From assembly GCA_030524135.1 (NCBI GenBank), contig JAUNHA010000023.1, forward strand, positions 1 through 33,735: a stretch of 33,735 bases of DNA. Reading direction: 5' to 3'. The DNA comes from Eubacteriales bacterium. GTDB lineage: Bacteria; Bacillota; Clostridia; Lachnospirales; Lachnospiraceae. Below the pieces are notes generated by a model. That model saw only the letters and a program-made list of their open reading frames with translations, searched no databases and had not been told where the DNA came from. Positions 33,206 to 33,735 of the stretch are shown here, in pieces. The stretch's first letter is position 1, and every line of letters starts with the position of its first letter. The position numbers and the translations under genes are program-made.

Positions 33206-33277
33206 CAGGGCCAGCTGGATTTGAACCAGCGAATGCAGCAGTCAAAGTGCTGTGCCTTACCGCTTGGCGATGGCCCT
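33206..33277 (-). tRNA. tRNA-Gln (anticodon UUG)
   Basis: On the minus strand the acceptor AGGGCCA/TGGCCCT closes the molecule, with discriminator G at 33206. Anticodon stem CAGCA/TGCTG encloses CTTTGAC, giving TTG (plus-strand bases 33243-33245). D-arm and T-arm (CTGGTTCAAATCCAG) are intact. CCA is not encoded. A TATAAT -10 lies on the minus strand at 33288-33293, 11 nt upstream. Confidence 0.93.
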
Positions 33278-33347
33278 AAGCCCGTTCATTATAAAGTATT
33301 TTTGAAAAAAAAGAAAGAGTTTTCTGCAGGTAAAGCGAAAAATATGC

Positions 33348-33376
33348 TTGACAAATACGAGGCTTTTTAATAGAAT
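33348..33376 (+). promoter_or_regulatory. Promoter of the tRNA-Arg/tRNA-His operon
   Basis: A perfect TTGACA (33348-33353) and TAGAAT (33371-33376) are 17 nt apart; the first tRNA starts 18 nt later. Confidence 0.9.
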
Positions 33377-33393
33377 AGTTAAGCATTATGTAT

Positions 33394-33467
<74 letters not shown>

Positions 33468-33510
33468 GCGGAGAGCAAGCGGAAATTTCCGGTGATCTCC
33501 CTGAAAATAT

Positions 33511-33585
33511 GGTGGGTATAGCACAGTTGGCTAGCGCGTCAGATTGTGGCTCTGAAGGTCGTGGGTTCGAGTCCCATTACCCACC
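33511..33585 (+). tRNA. tRNA-His (anticodon GUG)
   Basis: Acceptor GTGGGTA (33512-33518) pairs with TACCCAC (33578-33584), and the extra G at 33511 faces C at 33585, the His-specific G-1:C73 pair. Anticodon stem TCAGA/TCTGA encloses TTGTGGC, giving GTG at 33546-33548. It follows tRNA-Arg by 43 nt with no promoter of its own, so they form one operon. Confidence 0.95.
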
Positions 33586-33590
33586 CGATT

Positions 33591-33643
33591 AAAAAACATG
33601 GTATACATGGGGAACTATCTAACTCCATTATGCCATGTTTTTT
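33591..33643 (+). terminator. Terminator of the tRNA-Arg/tRNA-His operon
   Basis: AAAACATGG (33593-33601) pairs with CCATGTTTT (33633-33641), with ATGG/CCAT-type pairing further inside, followed by more T residues. Confidence 0.85.
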
Positions 33644-33735
33644 CGTGTTTTAAGAATCTGGAGTGTGGGAGAGGGCAACGTAAAAGGGGCTGTCGGGAAA
33701 TAGGCAGTCAGAAAACAGAGGAGGATGTGATCCGA

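Noticed and set aside
33644..33735. Start of another gene at the right edge (AGAGGAGG followed by ATGTG)
   Set aside because: Only a ribosome-binding-site-like block and two to three possible codons are inside the window; no coding region can be supported. The rest of this strip shows nothing else.

Overview
The window reads as chromosomal DNA of a Gram-positive, anaerobic Clostridia-type bacterium, most likely Lachnospiraceae-like. The basis is: strong AGGAGG ribosome binding sites with occasional TTG starts, lipobox-type solute-binding proteins, an acetylase-type (DapH) lysine pathway behind a lysine riboswitch, tRNA genes without encoded CCA, and a holin-like type I toxin. The taxonomic call is an inference from style and gene content. 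No rRNA or CRISPR array is present.

Layout. (1) 160-4058: a sugar ABC transporter (binding lipoprotein, double ATPase, permease) with its own promoter and terminator. (2) 4102-8419: a compact sensory operon made of a membrane-anchored paralogue of the sugar-binding protein, a NarL-type histidine kinase, its response regulator and an orphan family 1 binding protein. (3) 8578-9726: D-lyxose isomerase and a VOC protein. (4) 9882-13531: class I ribonucleotide reductase nrdA-nrdB. (5) 13612-13790: tRNA-Leu with promoter and terminator. (6) 13816-25204: an acid-sugar catabolic cluster. A divergent PrpR-like regulator faces a hydroxyacid dehydrogenase, a TAXI-type TRAP transporter, a YhcH-family protein, a four-carbon acid sugar kinase, an iron alcohol dehydrogenase, a DapA-family aldolase/lyase and a PdxA2-type dehydrogenase. 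A 17-bp palindrome, TGTTTCA-N3-TGAAACA, recurs around both promoter regions of this cluster and is the best candidate for the regulator's operator. (7) 25234-25806: a small accessory patch with a transposase remnant and an apparently complete type I toxin-antitoxin locus (29-residue membrane toxin plus a convergent antisense RNA with its own promoter and terminator). (8) 25858-27439: a FlK-like thioesterase and an M20 amidohydrolase on the minus strand. (9) 27627-30437: lysine riboswitch followed by dapA-dapB-dapH. (10) 30439-33002, minus strand: a bile acid:sodium symporter family transporter and a Cys-rich, internally duplicated lipoprotein. (11) 33153-33643: tRNA-Gln (minus) and a tRNA-Arg/tRNA-His operon (plus).

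How the parts work together. Regions 1 and 2 look like uptake plus sensing of one sugar, because the anchored protein is clearly a paralogue of the transporter's binding protein; the lyxose isomerase next door suggests an aldopentose or related sugar. Region 6 combines the known DUF1537 kinase + PdxA2 route (tetronate to DHAP) with an aldolase/lyase, an alcohol dehydrogenase and a 2-hydroxyacid dehydrogenase that this route does not need, so it may handle a different or additional acid sugar. The regulator has lost the sigma-54 contact loop and Walker B motif. Region 9 is standard feedback control of diaminopimelate/lysine synthesis, and the divergently encoded M20 enzyme may supply the deacetylase step.
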